Origin: Sphingobacterium puteale
GTDB lineage: Bacteria; Bacteroidota; Bacteroidia; Sphingobacteriales; Sphingobacteriaceae
DNA length: 64,000 nucleotides
Assembly: GCF_003627955.1 (NCBI RefSeq)
Contig: NZ_RBWS01000010.1
Span: forward strand, 186,001-250,000
Direction of reading: 5' to 3'
Shown: positions 35,570 through 42,918 of the stretch, in pieces
Layout: every line of letters starts with the position of its first letter
How positions within the stretch are numbered: position 1 is the stretch's first letter
Made by a program: the position numbers and the translations under genes
The notes under the pieces: model-generated
What the model saw: only the letters and a program-made list of their open reading frames with translations
What the model was told of the DNA's origin: nothing
Database searches by the model: none

Positions 35570-36067
35570 CTAAAAGTTCTGTGAATCTGCAGAAGGACCG
35601 TAGCTCGACGGTAAGGGAATATTGTTCAGTCTATAGTAAACACCCAATTGCGCCCTGTGGTGTGTAATCTGATTTAAAGAATGACGAATTGCCTCATATT
35701 TTGTCCAACTCGCCAGTTGATGCCCTGCATTCTTGATCGTCCAAGTCGGAATTAAATCCTCTTCAGTTGCATTTTCTAAAGCTTTTTTGCCTGCTTCATA
35801 GTCTTGGTCTAGTTTCTTGAGTAAGTCTTCACGCGTTGATAAAATAGTAGGCGTGTACCCCCCATCTGCAAAGTCCAGTTCGGACGTTTTCAAAATTGTA
35901 CTTGGCCATTCAAATACCTCCACCAGATGGGTCGCAAGGGGCATGATTTTCATGCTTTTTTCATGTGGGGCATAGTCATTTTTGCCTTCTGGAAAAAGTT
36001 TAATAAAATTTTTGGTGATCTGGTACTCATTTTCAAGTTCAGATGTTAGTTGTTGGAGTGTGTTCAT
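35570..36067 (-). CDS. DinB-family protein
   Basis: 165 residues forming the four-helix DinB/YfiT bundle. The three metal-binding histidine positions are plausible at 'MPLATHLVEVFEWP' and 'AIRHSLNQITHHRAQLGVYY'. The ending 'LNNIPLPSSYGPSADSQNF' is typical of the Bacteroidota subgroup. Members are metal-dependent and include thiol (bacillithiol, mycothiol) transferases; substrate here is unknown. Monocistronic; the 3' side carries an unusual GC-rich block instead of an immediate terminator. Confidence 0.88.
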   Translation of the reverse strand: MNTLQQLTSELENEYQITKNFIKLFPEGKNDYAPHEKSMKIMPLATHLVEVFEWPSTILKTSELDFADGGYTPTILSTREDLLKKLDQDYEAGKKALENATEEDLIPTWTIKNAGHQLASWTKYEAIRHSLNQITHHRAQLGVYYRLNNIPLPSSYGPSADSQNF

Positions 36068-36187
36068 CTTGTTTTGGAATATATTAGTTTAATATTTTGA
36101 TGTATTCATCTTATTTTTTTCCATCCTTTTAAACAAAGGATCGTTCATTCTGTTTTTTTTGCTAGGTTCAAAGATAGGTTTGGATAT

Positions 36188-36203
36188 TGACAGCTATGTG
36201 TCA
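36188..36203. promoter_or_regulatory. small perfect dyad TGACA-N6-TGTCA
   Basis: A 5-bp perfect inverted repeat with a 6-bp spacer in the gap upstream of the DinB gene and just before the orphan leader at 36240. It could be an operator for either side. No regulator gene adjoins it. Confidence 0.3.
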
Positions 36204-36230
36204 GTATGGATTTAAATATGAAGATTTATA

Positions 36231-36268
36231 ATAAAAAAAACCGCTTGAAGCGGGGAACTTCAAGCGGT
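36231..36268 (-). terminator. minus-strand intrinsic terminator in an orphan susC-like leader
   Basis: Stem ACCGCTTGAAG / CTTCAAGCGGT (11 bp, 7-base loop), followed on the minus strand by eight T residues. There is no minus-strand protein gene upstream of it for at least 280 bp, so it must end a short non-coding transcript. On the plus strand the same DNA resembles the leader of a susC gene (A-run, hairpin, 'CCTAAC' motifs, ATG). Confidence 0.75.
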
Positions 36269-36320
36269 CTAACCTAACCAATTATTAACCTAAATTATGA
36301 ATTTTATAATATGCGATTTC
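36232..36320 (-). ncRNA. candidate antisense sRNA over an orphan susC-like leader
   Basis: A minus-strand promoter (TTG at 36353-36351, 17 bp, CATCTTTG at 36333-36326) would start RNA near 36320, and the hairpin plus U-tract at 36268-36231 would end it, giving about 90 nt. The layout equals that at 51867-51971 before a true susC. Bacteroides is known to encode such cis-antisense RNAs that repress susC-type genes. Here the plus strand has only the leader and a 14-codon ORF after it, so the RNA would have no cis target. Expression is untested. Confidence 0.5.
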
Positions 36321-36325
36321 TGTGC

Positions 36326-36353
36326 CAAAGATGATTTTTGACAGGTATTGCAA
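36326..36353 (-). promoter_or_regulatory. promoter of the candidate sRNA at 36232-36320
   Basis: On the minus strand: TTG, 17-bp spacer, CATCTTTG, which matches TAnnTTTG in 7 of 8 positions if the first T is read as C. Spacing is in the usual range for Bacteroidota promoters. Confidence 0.45.
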
Positions 36354-36693
36354 CGTAACAAATCTGTTGTCTCTGATTTTAAGTGGATAATAGTAGACTT
36401 TGGCTGGCATTGTTAGTGACATAGCGGTTTCTTTTCATTTTTTCAGATACAAAAAAATAAGACGAGAATAATGGAAAAGGAGCTGTTTAAATGTGAATTA
36501 ATCTGTTTTTTATGTTGTTTTCGATAAAATTTATTGTTTTATTGGCCCGTTGTTGTGTTTTATATTGTTTATAGCGAATATTGTTGTAGCGGTTTTTGTC
36601 TTTCTATTTCATCATATTGTCATAGAGAAGAAAATGGATATGAAGGTAGAGGAGAATGGACATCGTGTAATAAACCAAAATAAATATAAAAAA

Positions 36694-37143
36694 ATGAAAA
36701 AATTAGTATTGTTAGTGACTGCAGTTATTTTTATGATAACTGGCGCTTTTGCTCAGATTCACAAACCGGTAAAATGGACTGTAGCTAGCAAAAAGCTGAA
36801 CAGCAAAGAGGCAGTCGTCTATGTAAAAGCGACCATTCAAAATGGCTGGCATATTTATTCGCAAAATGTAAAAGATGGCGGACCTATTCCGACTTCTTTC
36901 ACATTTGCTAATGCGACTGATTATGTATTGGCAGGAAAAACTGCTGAGCCAAAACCGAAAGTAAAACACGAGGAGGTTTTTAAAATGGATGTAGGATATT
37001 TTACAAATGAGGTGATCTTCCAACAAAAGGTGACTTTGAAAAAAGGAACAGCAACTGTGAAAGGTAGTGTGGAATGGCAAGCATGTGATGCATCACAATG
37101 TCTTCCTCCAGATGAATATGCTTTTGCAGTAACGATCAAATAA
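36694..37143 (+). CDS. exported DsbD N-terminal-domain-like protein
   Basis: 149 residues with signal peptide ('LVLLVTAVIFMITGAFAQ'). The mature part follows the DsbD alpha-domain pattern: 'KEAVVYVKATIQNGWHIYSQ', 'DGGPIPTSFTFANATDY', 'KMDVGYFTNEVIFQQKVTL' and 'VEWQACDASQCLPPDEYAF'. The pair of cysteines in 'CDASQC' would exchange disulfides in the periplasm. Stand-alone versions lacking the membrane and thioredoxin parts are common in Bacteroidota. The frame extends to 36550, but the ATG at 36694 fits the signal peptide. A perfect terminator follows. Confidence 0.85.
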   Translation: MKKLVLLVTAVIFMITGAFAQIHKPVKWTVASKKLNSKEAVVYVKATIQNGWHIYSQNVKDGGPIPTSFTFANATDYVLAGKTAEPKPKVKHEEVFKMDVGYFTNEVIFQQKVTLKKGTATVKGSVEWQACDASQCLPPDEYAFAVTIK

Positions 37144-37167
37144 CAAAATCTTATTTTGGATCGTATG

Positions 37168-37206
37168 AAAAATCCCATTTATAGCGCTATAAATGGGATT
37201 TTTTTA
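37168..37206. terminator. strong bidirectional terminator
   Basis: A perfect 36-nt palindrome (18-bp arms centred at 37185/37186, AAAAATCCCATTTATAGC and its complement), followed by more T residues. It ends the DsbD-like gene and can work on both strands. Confidence 0.9.
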
Positions 37207-37302
37207 TAATTATTAATTTTTTTCAATATAGCACAAAATAAGTTGCCACAATAATGCGTTAATAATGCAAATACTTTTCATAAAATAGGTTAATATATGG
37301 CT

Positions 37303-37336
37303 AAGACCCTAGAGTTCCCCGCTCTAGGGCTTTTTT
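37303..37336 (+). terminator. second terminator-like hairpin upstream of susC
   Basis: Stem CCCTAGAG (37307-37314) / CTCTAGGG (37322-37329), extended by AAG/CTT around a small bulge, then six T residues. No plus-strand gene lies between this and the terminator 100 bp upstream, so it may end a short RNA, or be the relic of a lost gene's end. Confidence 0.6.
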
Positions 37337-37494
37337 ATGACCTGCTTTATGTCATCTATTCGGGATATGAAATTTCCACAAGCACGGCAGTCTGCGGCTT
37401 GGATTTCATCCAATTTCCGAAGATCCCATTTGGAATTTTTATTGACTTGGTTGGGAAAGAAAACAGTATTTATGAAATAGATAGTAGGACGATA
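37324..37494 (-). pseudogene. minus-strand coding-like fragment without start codon
   Basis: A 56-codon frame bounded by TGA and TAG and lacking ATG, reading '..SKWDLRKLDEIQAADCRACG' and 'NFISRIDDIKQVIKKP'. The neighbouring minus frame also looks protein-like ('NGIFGNWMKSKPQTAVLVEI'). I have the impression of a sequence that recurs in this family of bacteria, either a decayed gene end or a structured repeat. It cannot be resolved without comparison. Confidence 0.25.
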
Positions 37495-37508
37495 TCATGT
37501 TTGTTGGA

Positions 37509-37623
37509 TGTGATATTGTCACATAAATGTTACTAAATTTAGTGCTACGTATACTATTGTTTTTTTTCAAACGTTAATTATTTGATAATGCTTGACGTTT
37601 TAATGTAAATGTTTTCATTAAAA
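37509..37623. promoter_or_regulatory. two candidate operator dyads upstream of susC (37680)
   Basis: TGTGA-TATTG-TCACA (37509-37523) is a CRP-like dyad with a 5-bp instead of 6-bp spacer. TTTTAATG / CATTAAAA (37598-37605 and 37616-37623) forms an 8-bp perfect inverted repeat 57 bp before the start codon. This SusC/SusD locus has no sigma/anti-sigma pair or other adjacent regulator, so these dyads are the visible candidates for control. Confidence 0.4.
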
Positions 37624-37679
37624 TATTATTTATTAATCGTTGTCGATAGTTATAGGTGATATAAACTTAAAGTCTTGAT

Positions 37680-40600
37680 ATGAAATTTAGTGCTAACCAG
37701 TGTAACTTTAACGGACCGTATTATGTTTTATCCTTATTTTTTTTGTGCAGCATTTTAATTTTTCCTGGTATTGTAGTCGCTCAGCAGAAGACGGTCACTG
37801 GTAACGTGATTGACGCAACCACAAAGTCGCCTTTATTTGGAGTCACCGTAAAGCTCAGCGACACAAAAGATGTGACAGTGAGCACAGATAAAAGGGGGGG
37901 CTTTGTATTGGACGATGTAGCAATAGGACAATCCATTACTTTTTCATTTGTGGGCTATTCGAGTCAGACGATAAAAATAGATTCGCGGGCAAGCTATACG
38001 ATCGCACTCGTTGCTGTTTCCAATCTGATGGAAGAGACTGTTGTGGTAGGATATGGGCGTCAGAAAAAACGAAACCTTACAGGATCTATTGTTTCCGTAG
38101 GTGCTTCAGAAATTGCCAAGACAACATTGCAGGATCCCATTTCCATTCTACAGGGGCGGGCAGCCGGGGTGCAGGTTTCGTCCAATTCTGGAGCGCCCGG
38201 GGGAGAGATGAGCATACGTGTCCGGGGAAGCTCCTCATTGAACTCAGGTAACAATCCCCTTTTTGTTGTAGACGGTATTCCACTGGAATCCAATTCCATT
38301 TCTTCTCTAAATGGTACTGAAAACTCTGGGCTGAATCCGATGACGGATATCAATCCGAACGATATCGCTTCGATTGAGATTCTGAAAGATGCTGCGTCTA
38401 CCGCGATTTATGGTTCTAGAGCCGCCAATGGAGTCGTAATGATAACGACGAAACGAGGTGCTGAAGGTAGACCCGAGGTGATATTAAATACAACCGCGGG
38501 AGTGAGCGCCCTGACCCGCAAACTAAGTGTTTTGAACGCAAGACAATATCGAGAAGCAGTTTTGGATTCCTATAGGGGAATGGCCAAACCCGAGGAACCA
38601 TTTTATACAATTATAGATTCACTGAACCCCATGAACAGTGGTGATGTGGACTGGCAGGATGAGTTGATGCGTTCAGCAAAGCAATATAAGTTGGATCTCT
38701 CTGTTCGAGGCGGGAACCAAGGAACAAAATATGCATGGAGTTCATCTTATTTGGATCAGGATGGTGTGATATTAAATTCCAATTACAAGCGATTTACTTC
38801 ACGCTTGAACGTCGACTTTACGATTTCGGACCGGATCAGGATAGGCCAGAGTATTTCCTATACAAATGCCGTGAACAATCGGACAAATGCGGCGGGCTCA
38901 GGGAATCTGAGTATCATCCGGAGTTTATTGATACGGCCACCTATTATGTCGATGTATCTACCTAATGGGACATTGAATGGTTATATGATCGGACAGCGGA
39001 ATCCCGTTGGGATGGCTTTGTTTGCAACCAATCTGAACAAGAGTAATCGCATCGTTGGAAGCCAATACCTAGAAATTGATCTTTATAAAGATCTTAAATT
39101 CCGAAGCAATGTAAACCTGGATTATATTTCAATGAAAGAAGATGAATTTATGCCATCCATATTGGATTACCGCGAGGGATATAATAATGGTGCTGTACGA
39201 TCTTCTGGAAATCTTACCTGGGGTAATGAAAGTTATTTTACCTATGCAAAAAGTGTAGCTAATGCACATAATATTGGAGCGGTACTGGGAATAAGTTTTC
39301 AGAAATGGCGTTATGACCGGACAGGTCTCGATGGAGAATATTTTCCAAGTGATGATATCCGTACATTGAATGGTGCATCAGTCATTTCAAACCAAGGTGT
39401 AAATATCGCTTCCGAACATGCCATGCTTTCTTATTTCGGTCGGGTAACCTATGACTATCTCGGGAAATATTTGCTGGAATTCAATCTTCGTACGGACGGT
39501 TCTTCCCGTTTTGGTCGTAACCGACGATTTGGATTCTTTCCCTCTGCATCAGCAGGCTGGCGTTTTGTCGAAGAAAAAGGAATCAAGAATTTGGGCTGGC
39601 TTAGCGATGGTAAGCTTCGTTTTAGCCTCGGAAGTACCGGAAACGAGGCTATAGGTGATTATGCAGCGAGAGGAGAGTTTACTTTGGGAACGAATTATCT
39701 GGATTTTTCGGGAGCGGCGCCCACAGTGATGCCCAACCCGAGCCTCACTTGGGAAACAACGCGTCAATATAACCTTGGTTTAGAGCTTGGCTTCTTAAAA
39801 AACAGAATCCTGTTTTCTACGGATGCTTACTTGAAGAAAACGAAAGATCTTCTTTATAACGTGCCTATTCCCGGAACCACGGGATTTGAATTTATTACAC
39901 AAAATATAGGGTCAATTGAGAATCGAGGATTGGAATTTAGCCTACAGACACGTAATCTGGAAGGGGATTTTAGCTGGAATACGAATATAAACATCAGTTT
40001 GAATAGAAATAAAGTTACGTCGTTACCTAAGAATCTTCTGACTGGCGGTCATATTCAAAACGGTACTTTCCATATTCTACGGGAAGGCCTGCCTATCGGT
40101 GTATTTTATGGTTGGCGTTTTCTTGGTGTGTATGCGCGAGATGAAGACAATACAAGCGGGTTAACAAATGGTGCCAACGGAGCTGTATTTGTAGGTGGAG
40201 ATCCCATTTGGAAGGATGTGAACAATGATAATATGATCGATCAAAATGACCGCGAGATTATTGGTTCTGCTGAACCTAAGTATTTTGGCGGGATTTCCAA
40301 TGATTTTAGCTATAAGAACTTCCATTTGAATGTGTTTTTCCAATATTCTGTCGGTAATCAGATTTATAGCGAGTTGAATCATCAGCGCAATTCAATTGTT
40401 CGTTATAATAATCTATCTACTGACGCTCTTAACCGGTGGCGGGAACAGGGAGACCAAACAGATTTTCCCCGATTGATTCGGGATGATCCAAAACAGTCTG
40501 ATAGTCGGGTGCAAAGCAGGTGGGTCGAAGATGGTTCTTATCTGAAATTAAAAAATGTCAATTTGAGGTATTCTTTTGACTCCGCTTGGAGCAAACGCAT

Positions 40601-40772
40601 CGGTTTGCGTAAGCTCGATGCTTTTGTTACGGCTACAAATCTGATTACCTGGACAAAGTATACAGGTTTCGATCCCGATGTTAATTCCTATTCTGGTCTT
40701 CGTGTAGGATTGGATGAGGGCTCTTATCCACAGAGCCGCACATTTATGTTTGGTTTAATCCTTGGTCTTTAA
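37680..40772 (+). CDS. SusC/RagA-family TonB-dependent outer-membrane transporter (locus 1)
   Basis: 1030 residues. Signal peptide to about residue 35 ('FPGIVVAQQ'), then a CarboxypepD_reg-like domain ('VTGNVIDATTKSPLFGVTVK'), a TonB-box-like 'EETVVVGYGRQKKRNLTGSI', the plug ('ILQGRAAGVQVSSNSGAPGG', 'IRVRGSSSLNSGNNPLFVVD', 'AASTAIYGSRAANGVVMITT') and a 22-strand barrel. There is no STN domain, so it should not signal to an anti-sigma factor, which agrees with none being nearby. It imports an oligomer captured by the SusD partner 10 bp downstream. No glycoside hydrolase is encoded in this locus. Confidence 0.95.
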   Translation: MKFSANQCNFNGPYYVLSLFFLCSILIFPGIVVAQQKTVTGNVIDATTKSPLFGVTVKLSDTKDVTVSTDKRGGFVLDDVAIGQSITFSFVGYSSQTIKIDSRASYTIALVAVSNLMEETVVVGYGRQKKRNLTGSIVSVGASEIAKTTLQDPISILQGRAAGVQVSSNSGAPGGEMSIRVRGSSSLNSGNNPLFVVDGIPLESNSISSLNGTENSGLNPMTDINPNDIASIEILKDAASTAIYGSRAANGVVMITTKRGAEGRPEVILNTTAGVSALTRKLSVLNARQYREAVLDSYRGMAKPEEPFYTIIDSLNPMNSGDVDWQDELMRSAKQYKLDLSVRGGNQGTKYAWSSSYLDQDGVILNSNYKRFTSRLNVDFTISDRIRIGQSISYTNAVNNRTNAAGSGNLSIIRSLLIRPPIMSMYLPNGTLNGYMIGQRNPVGMALFATNLNKSNRIVGSQYLEIDLYKDLKFRSNVNLDYISMKEDEFMPSILDYREGYNNGAVRSSGNLTWGNESYFTYAKSVANAHNIGAVLGISFQKWRYDRTGLDGEYFPSDDIRTLNGASVISNQGVNIASEHAMLSYFGRVTYDYLGKYLLEFNLRTDGSSRFGRNRRFGFFPSASAGWRFVEEKGIKNLGWLSDGKLRFSLGSTGNEAIGDYAARGEFTLGTNYLDFSGAAPTVMPNPSLTWETTRQYNLGLELGFLKNRILFSTDAYLKKTKDLLYNVPIPGTTGFEFITQNIGSIENRGLEFSLQTRNLEGDFSWNTNINISLNRNKVTSLPKNLLTGGHIQNGTFHILREGLPIGVFYGWRFLGVYARDEDNTSGLTNGANGAVFVGGDPIWKDVNNDNMIDQNDREIIGSAEPKYFGGISNDFSYKNFHLNVFFQYSVGNQIYSELNHQRNSIVRYNNLSTDALNRWREQGDQTDFPRLIRDDPKQSDSRVQSRWVEDGSYLKLKNVNLRYSFDSAWSKRIGLRKLDAFVTATNLITWTKYTGFDPDVNSYSGLRVGLDEGSYPQSRTFMFGLILGL

Positions 40773-40781
40773 TAAATCGTG

Positions 40782-42155
40782 ATGAGAAAATTGTTAAAAT
40801 ATACATGTTGTTCTCTTCTATTTTTATCCGTTAGCAGTTGTTCGAATTCGTTGTTGGATAAGGAGCCTATTAGCAATGTCTCCGGAGAGGGGTACTATAA
40901 AAAGCCCAGTGATGCGCAAGCTGGTGTCAATGGTATCTATAATGGTTTGCAATCTCTTTTTCGTCAGAATTTTGCTTACTGGGGAGAGGGGCGGGCTGAT
41001 AATATTGTGACCCGCCATGCCGGTGATCCTGCTGCGCTACAACAGAACACGCTGACTCCCGTTATCAATTCGGCACGTTGGGATAATTTTTATACGGTTA
41101 TATCCCGAGCGAACTATTCGATCAAATATATTCCACAGGCATTTGGAGCCGAAGATAGTGAATTAAAAAGGCAGTTACTTGGGCAAGCCCATGCTTTAAG
41201 GGCACTCGCTTATTTTTACTTGGTTCGGATATGGGGGCAGGTGCCCTTGGTTACGGAACCCTATGAGGGATTGGATCAGGATCTGTTTGTCAAGAAGAAC
41301 ACTGAGGCGGAGGTATTGGCTAAGGTGGAAGCAGATTTAATCTTAGCAACAGAGAATTGCGCTTCAAATTATTCAGGTGCCAGAAACCGTGTGATGATTA
41401 CCAAAGGGGCGGCTTATGCTTTTCTGATGCAGCTCTATATGTGGCAAAAAAAGTATGAACAGGCGATAGAAATGGCTGAAAAAGTAATCGCGGACCCGCA
41501 ATATGCCTTGGTACCAATTGAGGATTGGAATAACATTTTTGTAAAAGGAAGCAGTACCGAAAGTATTTTTGAAGTCGGATATAGTGAAGTACAACCCAAT
41601 AACCTCCGTGTGTGGTATGCCAATGGATCGGATAGTGATTATGTGCCCAGTGCGGGTTTTATCGCATCAATCGAACCTGACGATCTTCGCAAACCTCGTA
41701 TTTACGATGTGTCCCAAGTTCAGCCCCGTAAAATATGGAAGTTTTTTGGGCAAGGATTTAATGACGAAAGTCCAGAACCTTCCGCAGGCAATATTGTATT
41801 AACGCGATTGGCCGATATCCTCCTACTAAAGGCTGAAGCGCATGCCAATTTAAATCAGCCTGTTGAAGCATTGGACCTACTGAACCGTATCCGTATTCGT
41901 GCGGGACTGCCAGTTTTGGATCAAGATAAGGCGCAAAGCGAATTCGGAAGCTTAGTTGGCAGTATTTTACATGAACGATCTGTGGAACTTTGTTTTGAGG
42001 GACACCGATGGTTTGATCTCCTGCGAAATGAAACGGCTATTTCGACAATGAAACCGATCAATGGTCTCTCCGATAAACGAAATTTGCTGTGGCCAATACA
42101 TGAAGGGGAACTTCTTAAAAATCCAAATTTGCAACAAAATGAATTTTATAGATAA
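40782..42155 (+). CDS. SusD/RagB-family surface lipoprotein (locus 1)
   Basis: 457 residues. Lipobox with C20 in 'LFLSVSSCSNSLLD', then TPR-like helices ('LGQAHALRALAYFYLVRIWG'), and the SusD C-terminal pattern 'LADILLLKAEAHANL', 'LLNRIRIRAGLP' and 'ERSVELCFEGHRWFDLLRNE'. It forms the lid on the SusC transporter and helps to bind the ligand at the cell surface. The frame starts with GTG at 40779, but the ATG at 40782 is preferred. Translation is likely coupled to susC by the short gap. The ligand is not predictable from sequence. Confidence 0.93.
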   Translation: MRKLLKYTCCSLLFLSVSSCSNSLLDKEPISNVSGEGYYKKPSDAQAGVNGIYNGLQSLFRQNFAYWGEGRADNIVTRHAGDPAALQQNTLTPVINSARWDNFYTVISRANYSIKYIPQAFGAEDSELKRQLLGQAHALRALAYFYLVRIWGQVPLVTEPYEGLDQDLFVKKNTEAEVLAKVEADLILATENCASNYSGARNRVMITKGAAYAFLMQLYMWQKKYEQAIEMAEKVIADPQYALVPIEDWNNIFVKGSSTESIFEVGYSEVQPNNLRVWYANGSDSDYVPSAGFIASIEPDDLRKPRIYDVSQVQPRKIWKFFGQGFNDESPEPSAGNIVLTRLADILLLKAEAHANLNQPVEALDLLNRIRIRAGLPVLDQDKAQSEFGSLVGSILHERSVELCFEGHRWFDLLRNETAISTMKPINGLSDKRNLLWPIHEGELLKNPNLQQNEFYR

Positions 42156-42159
42156 TCTT

Positions 42160-42738
42160 ATGAAGAAGATAAAATATATCGTTATTTTTTTTCTATGTGG
42201 TTTTGGTACGCTGTCATTGTTTTCTAGTTGCGAAATACAGGAAAGCTTTGAATATGACTACGCGGAAGACAACAGTAAACTGAATATGTCGGCATGGACA
42301 TATATTCAGGGGAAGGATTCATTATCCTTACTGAAACAAACCATTTTGCAATGTAAGGATGAAGCATTGTATGAACGTAAGGAAAAAGCGACCTTTATTC
42401 TGCCCACCAATCAAGCTTTTACAGCATATCTAAAAGAAAATAAATACGACAATATTACAGCTATTCCGGTACCAATACTAAAGGATATTTTGCGTTATCA
42501 TATTGTAAAGGCAGTAGTGAATTTTAGCGATCCTGCCTTGGCTCCGAGTAACAAGCCAATTGCCTATACGACTGAAAAAGGTCAAATCATGTACTTGTCC
42601 CATACGAGTACCTATGTGGGGCTGATCAATGAAGGGACCAATAACCAATGGCAAATCCGCACATCTAATTTAGTTCCGGATAACGGTGTCATCCATGTCG
42701 TTGATCACATTGTATTTTTATCTGAGAAGACGAAATAA
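42160..42738 (+). CDS. FAS1 (fasciclin)-like lipoprotein
   Basis: 192 residues. Lipobox near residue 20 ('LSLFSSCEIQ'). One FAS1-like domain covers most of the mature chain: 'ATFILPTNQAFTAYLKENKY', 'ILKDILRYHIVKAVV', and the end 'SNLVPDNGVIHVVDHIVFL', where the two FAS1 H1/H2 motifs are recognisable. FAS1 proteins mediate adhesion or bind ligands at the surface. In Bacteroidota they often sit next to SusC/SusD pairs and may be surface glycan-binding proteins. Longer starts exist in frame (for example at 42139), but the ATG at 42160, 4 bp after the susD stop, precedes the lipoprotein signal. Confidence 0.85.
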   Translation: MKKIKYIVIFFLCGFGTLSLFSSCEIQESFEYDYAEDNSKLNMSAWTYIQGKDSLSLLKQTILQCKDEALYERKEKATFILPTNQAFTAYLKENKYDNITAIPVPILKDILRYHIVKAVVNFSDPALAPSNKPIAYTTEKGQIMYLSHTSTYVGLINEGTNNQWQIRTSNLVPDNGVIHVVDHIVFLSEKTK

Positions 42739-42873
42739 GTATATTGATGTTCTGTTTTTCTTCATAATGCTTTGCATACAGAATAAAAAAATGGAAATAC
42801 GAATAGCTTATAAAGTGTCATGGTGATAACGGATACAATTGAAAATGATGGCTCAATAAACATTATCTTCAGT

Positions 42874-42907
42874 TTATTGTTTAATTTAATAACAAACTAA
42901 ACAATAA
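42874..42907. repeat. perfect inverted repeat just upstream of the oxidoreductase gene
   Basis: TTATTGTTTA (42874-42883) / TAAACAATAA (42898-42907), 10 bp perfect with a 14-bp spacer, ending 11 bp before the ATG at 42919. It could be an operator, or an RNA hairpin covering the ribosome-binding region. The AT-rich stem would be weak as a terminator. Confidence 0.5.
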
Positions 42908-42918
42908 GCCAGTAAATT

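Noticed and set aside
36301..36336. possible start of a susC gene after the orphan leader
   Set aside because: The frame from the ATG near 36297 stops after 14 codons; no SusC-like sequence follows in any frame.
37297..37536. 79-codon plus-strand ORF upstream of susC
   Set aside because: It starts just before, and reads through, a terminator hairpin with a T run, and the opposite strand is more protein-like. Treated as spurious.
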